Source: Protopterus annectens (Eukaryota; Chordata; Ceratodontiformes; Protopteridae). Taken from it: 64,000 nucleotides of DNA. The DNA is taken from positions 503,345,694 to 503,409,693 of the forward strand of contig NC_056745.1 of the NCBI RefSeq assembly GCF_019279795.1, in the 5' to 3' direction. The notes beneath the pieces were generated by a model that saw only the letters and a list, made by a program, of their open reading frames with translations, did no database searches and was not told the origin of the DNA. Of the stretch, positions 35,545 to 46,740 are shown piece after piece. Position 1 is the first letter of the stretch. Every line of letters begins with the position of its first letter. A program made the translations under genes and the position numbers.

Positions 35545-36375
35545 TTGAGCTGAATTCTTCTGCTAATATTTTGGCAATGTCCTCAGGGAATGAGAATGTG
35601 ATGGTATTTTGTATTAACTCACAGCATTGTTAATTAATATTTCTTAGGTTCCTGGCATAACTGAATAAAGTTTTGTGGTTCTCCTTAGCATGGTTGGACA
35701 TTTGCAATTCATACTTATCTTGGAGGATGTGATTTTGTTTCCAAGTTCCTTGTTGATCATTTTGGGCTCCTCCCTAGCTGATGTGACATTAAGTTTTGCT
35801 ATTACAGGTTAGGAGTTTTTTTTCTCCTACTATATAATTTGTTGATATTGGGGTTCCACCAAATAGGTTTATTCTTAAAATTGCCTTACTGGAATGAAGA
35901 CATCAATATTAGCTTAGATGTGGGCAAAGGAGTTACCCATGAAAATTACATTTTGTGAAGCAGGTTCAGCTAGGTGAGGATGGTGTCTGCATTTCATCAG
36001 GTCATCAGTTAGTTGGAGTAGATTTTCCATAGAATAGTCTCTGAAGATGGAAGAGTTTTGAGATGACTCAGTTCTCAAATTTAGAGTAAATGTTACTGCA
36101 CAATGATCAGATCTGACCAGTGATATGGTAACTGTGGGCTCTGAACACAGGGTCTTAATTGTAAGAATCAGGTCTAATATTTTAGATTCCCTCATTGGGA
36201 TTTGGGCTACTTGATAGTGTTATGTGTCCTGTTGTTTATGGTCTGTATCTGAGTGGAAGAATGTATTTGTGTTAATTCCAAACATTTTGGGTTCAACAGA
36301 AATTTAGGCTTTGGAGAGGGGGTGCTCGCTCTTTAGGATTAAACTTAGGGCTGGCACAGGGGGATAGATTTAGTC
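35545..36375 (-). mobile_element. CR1/L2-type LINE endonuclease-linker fragment (copy B)
   Basis: Duplicate of 21400-22235. The reverse strand at 35914-36195 encodes ILDLILTIKTLCSEPTVTIS with LVRSDHCAVTFTLNL. Confidence 0.7.
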
Positions 36376-36459
36376 TTTTGAGTTTTTGATTTCATATGTG
36401 ATGTGTGTCATGAGGTTAGGGTCCGCATGCATTAGTAAGGTGATGCAGGAGAGTTAAGC

Positions 36460-36790
36460 ATGCTAACCCTAACCCTAACTCTGCACTTACTCCTAACTAC
36501 AATCATATACCTTGCCTTAGAAAAATGTCTCCCATAACACTACCATTGTTCAGACACTCTATCCCTCGGAGGAGACATTAACTCAAGGCCCCATCTGCCT
36601 GAGTTAGTGATAGCTCAGATGGATGTAAAAGATCCTACAGCAATTATTAAAAATAGTGCACTGGACAAATTTCCCCCCACTCAGTTTGAATACCACCTCA
36701 GGTCCCTCCATGAAAAGAAGCTATTGGTTTAGTGGGACTAACCTGGCTAACAAGTGTAAATAAAAAAAAAAATAATAAAAACTAAAAAAA
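36460..36790 (+). mobile_element. SINE-like element sharing the LINE 3' tail (copy B)
   Basis: Duplicate of 22318-22640, with the same body and the aacctggctaacaagtgtaa tail. Confidence 0.5.
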
Positions 36791-37629
36791 TAGGTCTGAA
36801 TGTTATGGTAGTGCTTGACATTAAAGATTGCAAAATGAATGTGTTATTTTCCTTTTGAGATCTTTTTCTTATTTGCTTTTGCTTAGTTGTTTTTTTTGAA
36901 AGACTAGCATTGATCAGCTATTTTTTGATGATGTTGCATTTTGATGGATTAAAATGATATAGTAATGATATAGCAGATCTTAAATTAACATGAAGATACC
37001 AGTAAAATAACAGTGTGCAAATTAGCTTTTCAGAGAGTCTAGATGTGTAAAAGCATTTGTTGAATGCACATCATGTCTATCCCTTCCTCATTTAGTTATT
37101 GACTATGTGTGTACTTAACTGTGTACATATATAACACAGTAAATATAGAAGGAAGTACCAGGGGGTTATGGGGAAAATAATTGAAATAACAGATGTGTGG
37201 AAAGACTGGGGGAAGAATCTATCTGAAATTATTTAAACTGAGCAACCAATGTGACAAAGCAGTAAGAAAAGGCAGCAGGATAAAGGTATGGATTGGAAGA
37301 GGCTGCACCACTTGCAGCTGGCAAACTATCCCAATAATAGTTTATAAGCACAATGATTATAGTCCTTACACACTTGCAAGAGTATTGCTAGGGTAATATC
37401 AAATTAAATAAAACCATGGAATTAGACAAGAGAGAGAGGGAGAGAGTGAGCAAATGAATGTCTGCTTAACAATCTAAAGGTTAACATTCAACCCCAAACA
37501 TTTGTCTAGTCTTGTTTTGAAGACTTCCACATTGCTAATTTATATTTTAACATATTCTATTTTTTACAATCATTTCAGTTAGATATGTAGTACATTTTTT
37601 ACATTTACTCATGATCTTAGATAACTTTT

Positions 37630-38324
37630 CTTCTGCCTTTATAAATGACATTTAATCAGACTTACAAGACCTAAACTTACTAATGTACGCAGATTGTATC
37701 CTTATGACTGATTCTAGTAAAACCATCTCAGCTTTACAAATCCAGCTATCGTCAAATTTTTCTAAGCTAACCTTATGGTTGCACAAAAATAAACTCCTAT
37801 CAAATTCTACAAAAACCTAATCTAATGCTGTTTGATAATCTCTCAAAATCTTGATTCCTGCCCACCTATCCTAATCAAAGATAATAATGGTACATTATCC
37901 CAAATTTCACACAACAAAAGTTTCATATTTGTTTTACTTTCTAACACAAACATCCATCACTCTGACCTACGAAAACAAGCCAGCTGGCCACCCATTACAA
38001 AACCTTCTGAATGTCTATATGCTACACTCATTTATGAAATACTTCATTCCTCCTATTGCCTATCTTTGAAAAGAGACTATTACTAACAAGACAGCTAAAC
38101 TGTTCTCTAAGGAACAAGCAGGATGCCTCCCTCCTTCTTTCCCATCCTAGTTTTAAGAATGCTGTAGGCAAAAGAGCCTTTTCCACGTTAGGACCTGGTA
38201 TATGGAACAATCATGATGTTAAGAATAATGCAAATGCGTATACCTTCAAATCAGCCATAAAACAACATTTACATAAAGATGCTGAGTACTCTTGCATTCA
38301 TGATACTGTCTAAAAAAATTAAAC
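37630..38324 (+). mobile_element. L2/CR1-type LINE RT C-terminal fragment (copy B)
   Basis: Duplicate of 23480-24175. The ORF at 38056-38313 keeps SFKNAVGKRAFSTLGPGIWN and FKSAIKQHL. Confidence 0.7.
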
Positions 38325-38749
38325 AAAATGTTAGCTGTAATCAGCTTAATGATGCGTTTTCTAATGATGCAGGTTTGCTTTATTTCTCAGTATATTGATA
38401 TGCTTATGCAATCTCAGTTTACACAGTGTAACAACCCTTAACTTGTAACATATGCATTAATTTGCACAATATATGTTAATGTACTTGTGTTATGATGGAA
38501 AAGGGTCAGTATATAGTGTAATATCAGTCAGGTAAATGCCAGGGCAAGTCATCAATAAACAGTGAGAACAGTGATGTTCCACTCTTCGCTGGGATACTTC
38601 TGTATGCTTGAGAGTGGGGTTACTTTTAATAATGTCATTACATCTAGCGAACGTTTAATTTCTTAAATAATTTTGAAGCTGGCTGAAGATCAGCTGTGAA
38701 GTATTTTTCAATGTTTGGAACAGTATCTCATTGTTAACCTGTTGAACAG

Positions 38750-39286
38750 CCCTTTTAGGTCTATGAACAAAATCTCAGTGAGTTTACCTTCTTCAGTATT
38801 ATTCTAAATGGTGTAAGGAAGAGTGCGGTTGTTGAGAGGTGCTGTATTTTGGTCTAAATCTATGCCAGTTGTCAGTGAGGATGTTGCACTATAAGAGGTA
38901 GTCTAAGATTTGGTTAGAGGTTATTTTTTAAGCAATTTAGTTAGCAAGTCTAAATTGGCTATTGGACTTTAGTCTTCAACAAGTTTGGGGGAATACATTT
39001 TTGGAAGTGGGATTATAGTGGCTGACTTGAAAAGGGTAGGAACTTGTTTATCGCATAATGAATGGTTAAATATGTGACATAGAAATCCTGATAGCTGTAG
39101 TTTAAGGAGGCGAGGATGTAATGTGTTGAAGTCTGCAAATCGATTTGAGGATATTTTAATCAGTGCACCCTGTACTACTTTTCTAGTACTGTTCTGTTTT
39201 TGAAGTGTATTAGTGTAATGTTTCCATAGCAGATTGCATTCTAATGGGTTCCTATCGTGTGATTGAAAATTGTAAATGGTGAACAA
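38750..39286 (-). mobile_element. LINE RT N-terminal fragment (copy B)
   Basis: A 105-residue reverse-strand ORF (38969-39286) contains NPLECNLLWKHYTNTLQKQ, NRFADFNTLHPRLLKLQL and LFKSATIIPLPKM. It corresponds to the region before RT motif 1 and is truncated thereafter. Confidence 0.65.
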
Positions 39287-39592
39287 GTATTGAGTGAACG
39301 CGATTGGTCGAAAATGTAGAAAGTTCTTGCGCGTAACATGGAAATCGCCGTAGGGAATATTTTCCCTTTACTTCAGTGCAGTGTGATCTCGGAGTAGGAA
39401 TATTTAAGTAGCGGGGGTGTGGGCAACACAGCCCCCCACATGGGAGTGCCCCCCTGCCTACAGCGTTTAGGTAAGTATAGTTTTTTTATTTTTATTTTAT
39501 TATATTTTCGAAATTTGAAACATCACTCATATGGTGTCGACCATATGGTGTTCGATGTTTGAAACTTTCGAAAATATAATATAGACCCCATT
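39240..39592. repeat. Hairpin repeat with TTCGAA arms (copy B)
   Basis: Duplicate of 25085-25445. The hairpin arms and the ggtaagtata site (39469) are preserved. Confidence 0.6.
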
Positions 39593-39643
39593 CTAACATG
39601 GTTGAATGAAGTCTAGAATATTGTCCCATCGGGTGGTTTCAGG

Positions 39644-40501
39644 AATAATTTATAACCATATTTATGATATTAATAGACAAGACACACGGAATGCTTTGGC
39701 AAAACATGTTATTGAGCATGTGAATCATAGTTTTAGGTTTAGAATACTACAGTTGGTAAATAAAACGAACAGAGGGGGCAATAATATGAATTACCTGGAA
39801 TATGTGGAGCTCTCATGGATTTTTAAGTTAAGAGCCCATATTGAACCGGGATTGAACCAACATATCAGTATTAAATCTATATTAGAGGCTTGTAAATATT
39901 AGACACTGGATATTTGTATGGTTTATTTATCATTATATCTACATATATATTATTTTAGTCATAATATTATAGTATATTCTATTTGGCAGATTGAATGTAA
40001 TATATTAATTGTTGCTGATATATCATCAGATTTTATGACATTGATTCACATATGGACTAGACATTTGTATTTTCAGTATAGGTATTTTTAGCTTTCTATA
40101 TATATTTTTTGTTTTTTGTTTATGTTTATCCTTATTTTAAACACGTTTTATTTGTGGATAAAAGGTCTACTACATTTATTCATGTTGATACTGAAGCTGG
40201 TTTGCTGATGCACTTTATGAGTCCTGTTCTTTTAAGGGCTCAATGCTTTTATTGATTAATTAATGTAATTATTCAATTAGGAGTTATTGAGTTTAGTATT
40301 TAGACACTGAGATTTGTTACTTGTAGTAAGATCTGAAGAAGCATGCTATGTCCTGCACGTGAAAGCGCTTATTTTATTTAATAAACTCTGGATTTTTTAT
40401 TGTTCGTGGTGGTCGTGTTCAGTTTTATAGCTATTTTGTTTTCGTTTTGGAACAACGACCTTTGAACGGCTACTGGACTATTTTACACTCAATAATTGAT
40501 A
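39644..40501 (+). mobile_element. Penelope-like element 3' end with target duplication, specific to copy B
   Basis: It is flanked by aataatttata (39644-39654) and aataattgata (40491-40501), an 11-bp duplication with one mismatch. Copy A has the single empty site aataatttata at 25498-25508. The ORF at 39606-39902 encodes the PLE C-terminus (ALAKHVIEHVNHSFRFRILQ, YVELSWIFKLRAHIEPGLNQ, ISIKSILEAC), homologous to the C-terminus at 10.3-10.5 kb. A hammerhead-like core lies at 40333. The element is heavily 5'-truncated. Confidence 0.85.
40333..40364 (+). ncRNA. Hammerhead-like core in PLE 3' region (copy B)
   Basis: CTGAAGA (40333-40339) fits CUGANGA. It is followed by gcatgc...gcacgt, which pairs with one A-C mismatch and a G-U pair, then GAAA (40361-40364). 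I cannot find a good helix III or NUH cleavage site. Confidence 0.45.
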
Positions 40502-41169
40502 CTGTATGAGTCAGTCAAGATATTAGCAGCATTTTTGCCTTGATGACCTTTTTTATCTTTCCACTTAGTCTCAGGTAACTTAAGGTCTCTTAACAACACA
40601 ACATACTTAACATGTTAAAGTGTGTAAAAGTTGGATAAAATGTTCTAAACCTTCTGATGAGCAGGCAGCCTACACAGATAATCTTAATTCTCCTAGATTT
40701 TAAGGTGGTTGCTACACAGTCACATTTTTAATCTATTTAGATTTATAATTAGGTTATTCCTATTACTTTTATAGACAAAACTGGCATATTTAGTTGTTAG
40801 GGTGCAGTTCTGTTCATTATATAAAAGAAACAAATGCATTTTACCATTCTGTAATTCATAATAATTTATCATTTTAATTCATATACAAACTGTATAATGT
40901 CTGACAGTGTATACTGGTTGTTCATCCCTTAATTTGTTCTGTAGAGCGAAAACAAAAAGGAGCATTCTTGTACACATCCTTGAATGCTTGAGAAATACTA
41001 AGAAAGACAGTGTTGGCTGAATGTGCTGCCGAGGTTACATATACTATTAACTTTATGTTTTAGGTTTTGCAGCCTGTACATAACAATAGGTGGTAGCTAC
41101 ACTAATACACTTCTAGCAACAGATTGTAATTAGTGACTTTTCTTGTGTCTCAGTGAACTAAATTTGGAA

Positions 41170-41333
41170 ATCACATTTTTCACTCATGTTAGAGTGAAAC
41201 AAATTATGGAGTCTATTTTGAAACATCAAACGCTGAAAACAGCGAACGATGTTTCATCGACACATTTTCAGCGAAAGCTGAAAATGTCGAAATCACAGAA
41301 TAGCAATTTCTTTCCTAGGGAAAGAAATTGCTG
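41170..41333. repeat. Cluster of four hairpins (copy B)
   Basis: Duplicate of 26184-26340. The second hairpin has two substitutions, one of which extends the inner stem to cgctg/cagcg. Confidence 0.7.
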
Positions 41334-41359
41334 TTCCAACCAAAAAAAAAAAAACATTA

Positions 41360-41716
41360 AACACTTCCAAACATATATCACACTGTACACATTGCGTGTC
41401 TTATACAAATCCCACAATTATCACACTGTACAAATTGCGTGTCTTATACAAATCCCACAATTATCACACTGTACACATTGCATGTCTTTTATAAATCCCA
41501 CAATTATCACATTGTACACATTGCATGTCTTATACAAATCCCATAGTTATCACACTATATACATTCTATGTCCTATACAAATCCCACAATTATCACACTG
41601 TACACATTGCATGTCCTATACAAATCCCACAGTTATCACACTGTACACATTCTATGTCCTATACAAATCCCACAATTATCACACTGTACACATTGCGTGT
41701 CTTATACAAATCCCTT
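41360..41716. repeat. 43-bp minisatellite (copy B)
   Basis: Duplicate of the array at 26370-26726, with about 8 units. Confidence 0.9.
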
Positions 41717-43340
41717 AAATGAAGCCTATGTGGTCATTTTGTCTCAGAGTTTTTATCCCGTGAGGTTAGTTTTCATGTACAGAGCAGTGCCTCTTTCTTT
41801 TCCCCAGATGTATAAGAAGAGGCTTCATCAAGAAAGTAGCCTTTCTAGAGAATTCAAAAATATATAGTGTTATTTTATATAAAGATTAGTCTTTTTGAGA
41901 AACATTATTTCAGGATTAACTAAGTCTACTGTAGAAAGTAGAATGTGTTTTTTTATTTTTTTAATAAGCCAAGAGATTCATTTTATTGAGTGAACACACT
42001 CACGCGTGATGCAAACATTTATTAAATGTGGCAAACTGACATAATAAGTACTGAGGACAGGATGACTTGCAACAGAAAAAGGAAAGAACAGAAATGTAAA
42101 CAATTTAAACTATGCACAGCAAGATAAACTATTGTAGGACAATATTCAGTAAGTTACAAATAACTTTACTGGACAAATGACTAAGTACAAAATTATTTAG
42201 GTTATAAAGGCGAGATTTAATGACATTCACACACAGCAACAGATTATACCTGCATTTAGAAATGACCATCATAATATCTATGGGAAAAGAAAGCAAGCCC
42301 AATGAACTATTCATTAATTGCTATCTATAGCATTCATAATTAGTGAGCTTAGAATGGAGGTTGAAATGATACTATCATAGAAAAGAAACATCTCAATGAA
42401 AAAGTAACTGTTTACATATTCTAAATAATGTTTTGGTACAATCAGTCTGTACGTAGGTAAACTGACATGTGAAAACAGATAATTTGCCAGCTAAGGAAGT
42501 GTTTAGCACAGACTACCAACAGTAACACAAATCTGTACACAAGGTGTCAGCAACATAAGATCTGAAAACTATTTGAAATGCTATCAGATACAACCTGTGC
42601 ACTGGCATATAAGTAAGGAGCCTATGTCTGTCACTAGTGAAACTGGAGGATACTGGCATTATTTATATCAAATTAATAAAAATGAATAAAAAATGCTCTT
42701 TAAATACATGCAATGCTCCACTGATAAACTTAATGAAAGCAACATTCCTTCAGTGATTTGAGTGAGAAAAGTATCCACTCAATTCAGAGACTGATTTAAT
42801 TTGATTTATAGCTGTTTTCCTTGGGCACTGTCTGAAACAGTCCATTTGGATCAGTGCTCTACCCCAGTTAAAAATTAAAAAAGATTAAAATATTTGAAAG
42901 CAGTACTACTCAGCCTGAAACATTTGTATTTCTTGAGTTGGTTGTTTGATTATTGCGTGAAATTGTAAGTATACTTACATATTCCGTTTATAATGCTTCG
43001 TGTTCAGATGAAACCACATCTTCAGAGCAGTTGAAATAATTTCTTTTGTTTATACATTGAAATAAAAATTCCAAAATTCTCTGTAATTAATTTTATTAAT
43101 CAATGCTGTTCAAGAAACAATAGGCAAAGTTTCACACTGCAATATCCCTTTATGTTTAAAAGACATATTAATATGATAGGTCTTCACATAATGAGTAATG
43201 GTTTGCAGGTTATGTAGGTATTACAATCAAGACCTTCAAGAGTCAATGGGATGGTGGGTCCTTGAATAAGGAAGAGGAACACCTTAAGGCTAATAGCCAT
43301 AATAACTGGGCAAACTAGTTAGCTAAAAGGTGGCCCTTTA
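41717..43340. other. No recognisable gene; duplication ends at 42733
   Basis: The part up to 42733 matches 26727-27742. Beyond it the sequence is AT-rich, without a repeat or coding signature I recognise. Confidence 0.35.
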
Positions 43341-43344
43341 CTAG

Positions 43345-43725
43345 CTAGAGATACATATGCATGGGTATATGCACGTATGTATGCACGTAAGTAAGCATCT
43401 GTGTATGTATGTATATATGCATGTGTGCCTACATGTGCATGCATTTGTGTATGTAGGTACGTAAGCATGCACATGTACATTTATACATACATATGTAAAT
43501 ATATGTATGCATACATGTATGTATACATACATATGCAAATGTGTGGCTGTAAGTATGCATGAGGGATGTATGCATGTATGCGTGTATATAGGTATGCATG
43601 TATGCATACATATATTTAGCTATGTATGCAAGTATGCATGTGTGTATTCTTGTATTCATGTATGTGTATGTACTTATGTATTTACATACATGTGTACACA
43701 TATATGTGCATGTGTATGTACGGCT
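43345..43725. repeat. Degenerate (ATGT/ATGC)n tract
   Basis: Irregular gtatgtatgcatg-type tetranucleotide repeats. Related sequence flanks the foldback at 52.4 kb. Confidence 0.85.
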
Positions 43726-43810
43726 CTACTTCTAAAGCTCAAAGTTTGAAACTTCGAACTTCAAACGGCCAAGACCAGAAGATCGAAGTTTTGAAACTTT
43801 GAAAATGACA
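43725..43810. repeat. Short hairpin repeat, TTCGAA type
   Basis: The phrases gtttgaaacttcgaacttca and gatcgaagttttgaaacttt are roughly self-complementary. A related block lies at 52275-52370 after another LINE-rich region. Confidence 0.5.
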
Positions 43811-44142
43811 AAATAAATTATTTATTTATTTATTTTACATTTGTTTACCGGGATAATCCGACTGGATACAGGTCCATTTTCAGCAGAGGCCCAGGGAGAA
43901 AAGCTCCAATAGACAATATTACATAGATTACACAAGAAGTTAGATAACATTAGAAAATATAAGACAGAGTGTTTTGTACAATGGTTTAGTGATGTTCCCA
44001 CATAGAGACTCACAGTTCTCATGGTCTGACACAATTTTAAGCAAAAAGACATCAGAATTGGACACATAGCTTGGTTTGGAAACATAGCTTGGTTAAGTAA
44101 TTGCATGTTACGATATGTACAGATATGCTTTCAGTTTATAAC

Positions 44143-44325
44143 TTAATCAGGGTTGGTACATGGGCAAAGCCAGTGCACTTTGAAATACTGTTTGAGGCTT
44201 TTTTTGAAGAGACTTAAGGAGGATTGAAGGGTTATATAGTTTGGCAACAAATTCCAGGTTTTGCCAACAAAATTGGCAAACAGGGCTTCACCAGCAGAGT
44301 TATTAGCTTTGTGGGTTTGGACCAC
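44143..44325 (-). pseudogene. Outer LINE ORF2 C-terminus
   Basis: It encodes NSAGEALFANFVGKTWNLLP with FKKSLKQYF, homologous to NSAGNCLFSNSVGKIWNNLP at the end of the nested LINE. Confidence 0.7.
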
Positions 44326-44762
44326 TAGCTTGTTGGCTGATCACAGGGATCTCAAGTTGCTATATGGCTTAATAATATTTATAAGTGAAGGGGTATCCTC
44401 AGGGTGGTATAGAATTTTGTGCACTATTAGGAGTTGATTGAACTGAATTAAGCTGGGCAGTTCTAGCCACTCTAGTTGTTTCAGGTTCTGGCAATGATGG
44501 GTTCTATAGGTGGAGCCAATGGCAAATCTGGCAATATGGTTATAGCTATGGGAGAGCTTACTTAGTTCAGATTTGTTGAGGTTTGAGAGTACAGGTGAGG
44601 CATATATAAGAGTAGAGAGTAGGTGTGATTGGGCGATTGCAGTTCTAGCCAGTAGGGTTAAAAATGTCTTGTTTCTATACAGTGATCCAAGCTTCTTATT
44701 GATGGTCTGTAGGGTTTTGTTGACCTGAAGGTCAAATTTAAGCTGATTATCTATGATAACCC

Positions 44763-45122
44763 CTAGAAGCTTGGTGTGGTTATCTGGTGGAGATAGTTGT
44801 TAGACATGACAGAGAATGAGAGTGTGGTGGATCTACTAGTGGGGATGAAGAGTAGAAGTTTATTTCTATTGGGGTTCAGCCATAGGCGTTGGTTGGCGAG
44901 CCAACTTTCAATAGTATTAAAAGTACTCTGGGTTAAGATTTGCAGTTCGGATGGGGAGGTGGCTGAGCAGATCAGAGTGGAATCACCTGCATATTGAATG
45001 CAGGTAGCTTTAGGGATAGCAGTGTGAAGGTTGTTGATGAAAATAGAGAAGAGTAGTGGACCTAGTATGGAGCCAAGTGTGAGGGGTAGCTGGCTGGACA
45101 ATTTGCCCTGCCATAATACCAC
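44763..45122 (-). pseudogene. Outer LINE RT catalytic segment, mutated
   Basis: Residues 17-31 (GSILGPLLFSIFINN) are RT motif B/C flanks. Residues 44-47 read YAGD where the nested homologue has YADD, so one catalytic aspartate is lost. LANQRLWLNPNRNKLLLF follows. Confidence 0.75.
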
Positions 45123-45182
45123 CTGTTGTCTACCAGTCAGGTAGGACTGGAACCACTGGATTGCATGCCTATTAAGGGAAAT

Positions 45183-45665
45183 TTACTTTAGAGAAAGAAT
45201 GAGAAGTTCATGGTTGACCATATCAAAGGCTTTTGATAGGTCAAGAAAGAGGGCAGAGGATAACCTGTTGTCATTGCTGTTTTGGTTTATGGCATTAGTA
45301 AAGGAAAGGAGGGCTGAGGTAGTGCTGTGGTGTGGCCTGAAACCATGCTGGGAGTTGGATAGTAAGTTATTCTGTGAAAGGTATTGCATTAGTTGCTTGT
45401 GTACACATTTCTCCATTATTTTGGCTAGTGGGGAAAGAATGGCAATGGGTCTATAGTTGGATATGTCTGTAGAACTTCCACCTTTATGGAGTAGGATAAC
45501 ATGGGATATTTTCCAGAGGGAGGGGATAGTGCTTTCAGATAAGGTTCTGTTGATCAGGATAGATATGGGAAATGCAATGGCATCTGCAGCTATTTGTAAG
45601 TACCCTGCAGGGAGGAGGTCAGCAGAGAGGGTGGTAGGTTTTAGTTTTTTTATAAGTGTTTTCAT
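45183..45665 (-). pseudogene. Outer LINE RT N-terminal half
   Basis: 160 residues with LHKGGSSTDISNYRPIAILS, LAKIMEKCVHKQL, QHGFRPHHSTTSALL and SALFLDLSKAFDMVNHELL (first catalytic Asp kept). It is closely similar to the nested LINE. A frameshift near 45180 separates it from the catalytic segment. Confidence 0.8.
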
Positions 45666-46236
45666 AAAACCAGTGGATTAGTGGGTAAATTAGAGGAGGG
45701 GTTTAAGTTTGTGAGGGTTAGTTGATTTGCTAGGGATTGGATTGCTTCAGTGAAAAAGTTATTATAAGCGCCAGCTATGTTCTCTGGGGAACTATGGGTG
45801 TGGTTGGCCGGGGTTGGGGTGGTAGAATGACTTAGATGAAGAAGTTGATTTAAGCCTGCCCAGAACTTTTGAGGGTTGTTTTGGCGTTTTTGTAGGAGAT
45901 TTTGGTAGAAGCTTTTTTTATCTAGTAGAAAATAATTTTTTGTTTCATTCCTGAGTTGACGATATTTTAAGTGGTCAAGTGGGGCTTTAGTTGATCTCCA
46001 GCTGGCCCAGGCTGTGTTTCTGGTTTTGATTTTTGATTTAGTATCTTTTGTGAGCCATGGTGCTGTGTTTGATCTAGTTTTTACTGTATGTGCCGGAGCA
46101 TGGGAATCAAGGATACTTAGGAATTTAGTGTTAAAGTGAGCTATAGCCTCTTCTAATAGTCGATTTTTTTAGTTTTGACCAGTCAACTGCTTTTAGGAAA
46201 ATAACAGGGTCAAAGTTTTTCCTGTTTCTAAGTATT

Positions 46237-46740
46237 TTATATTTGGTCTGGTGGGGGGTTTCCTGCCTTATGTTTTATGATATAGGTTAGTAGATGGTCG
46301 CTAAGGTCATCAGGGAGAGTCCCAGTTGTGTACAGCTGGGGTTGGTTATTGACTAGGATCAAGTCTAAGATACTTTCCCTGTTGGTAGGTTTGTTTATCC
46401 TGGTGGGAGAGGTTATGGTCTGTTTAAACCCAGATAAGTTTATAGGGGTGAGGGGGGTTCGGAGGAGCAGGGGTGCCAATCGGTATTGAATTCACCAAGA
46501 ACTATGGTTTCTTGGGTATAGGTAGTGGACAACCAGTAAAGGATATCCTCTAGGGTGTTTATGTTGTTGCCTGGTGGAATGTATGCAGAGACGATGTTCA
46601 AGCATTTATTATGGTTAATCTGTAGTTTGGTTATGAGGAGTTCTGCATTATTGAATTGGGGTGGTTGAATGGTTTCTCTATTAACAGTTAGAGTATTTTT
46701 GTAAAGGATTGTTATCTCACCTCCTTTCCTTGCGGTGCGG
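46237..46740 (-). pseudogene. Outer LINE endonuclease C-terminal part
   Basis: In reverse it encodes LDRTARKGGEITILYKNTL, CLNIVSAYIPPGNNINTLED, VLGEFNTDWHP and SILDLILVNNQPQLYTTGTL with LSDHLL. These are the APE motifs, with frameshifts. Confidence 0.65.

Larger units (their letters stand above)
30826..42733 (+). repeat. Segmental duplication, copy B
   Basis: Colinear with 17457-27742. It is about 1.6 kb longer, mainly because of the TIR element at 32396-33104 and the PLE at 39655-40490, plus longer CA, 38-bp and GAT repeats. Its left edge joins a family X LINE to the middle of the RTE-like LINE, so this junction is the derived one. Confidence 0.9.

Noticed and set aside
17457-42733. Duplication dismissed as an assembly artefact
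   Set aside because: Not fully excluded, but flanks differ at both ends of both copies, and copy B has clean insertions with target duplication, so I keep it as real pending read evidence.
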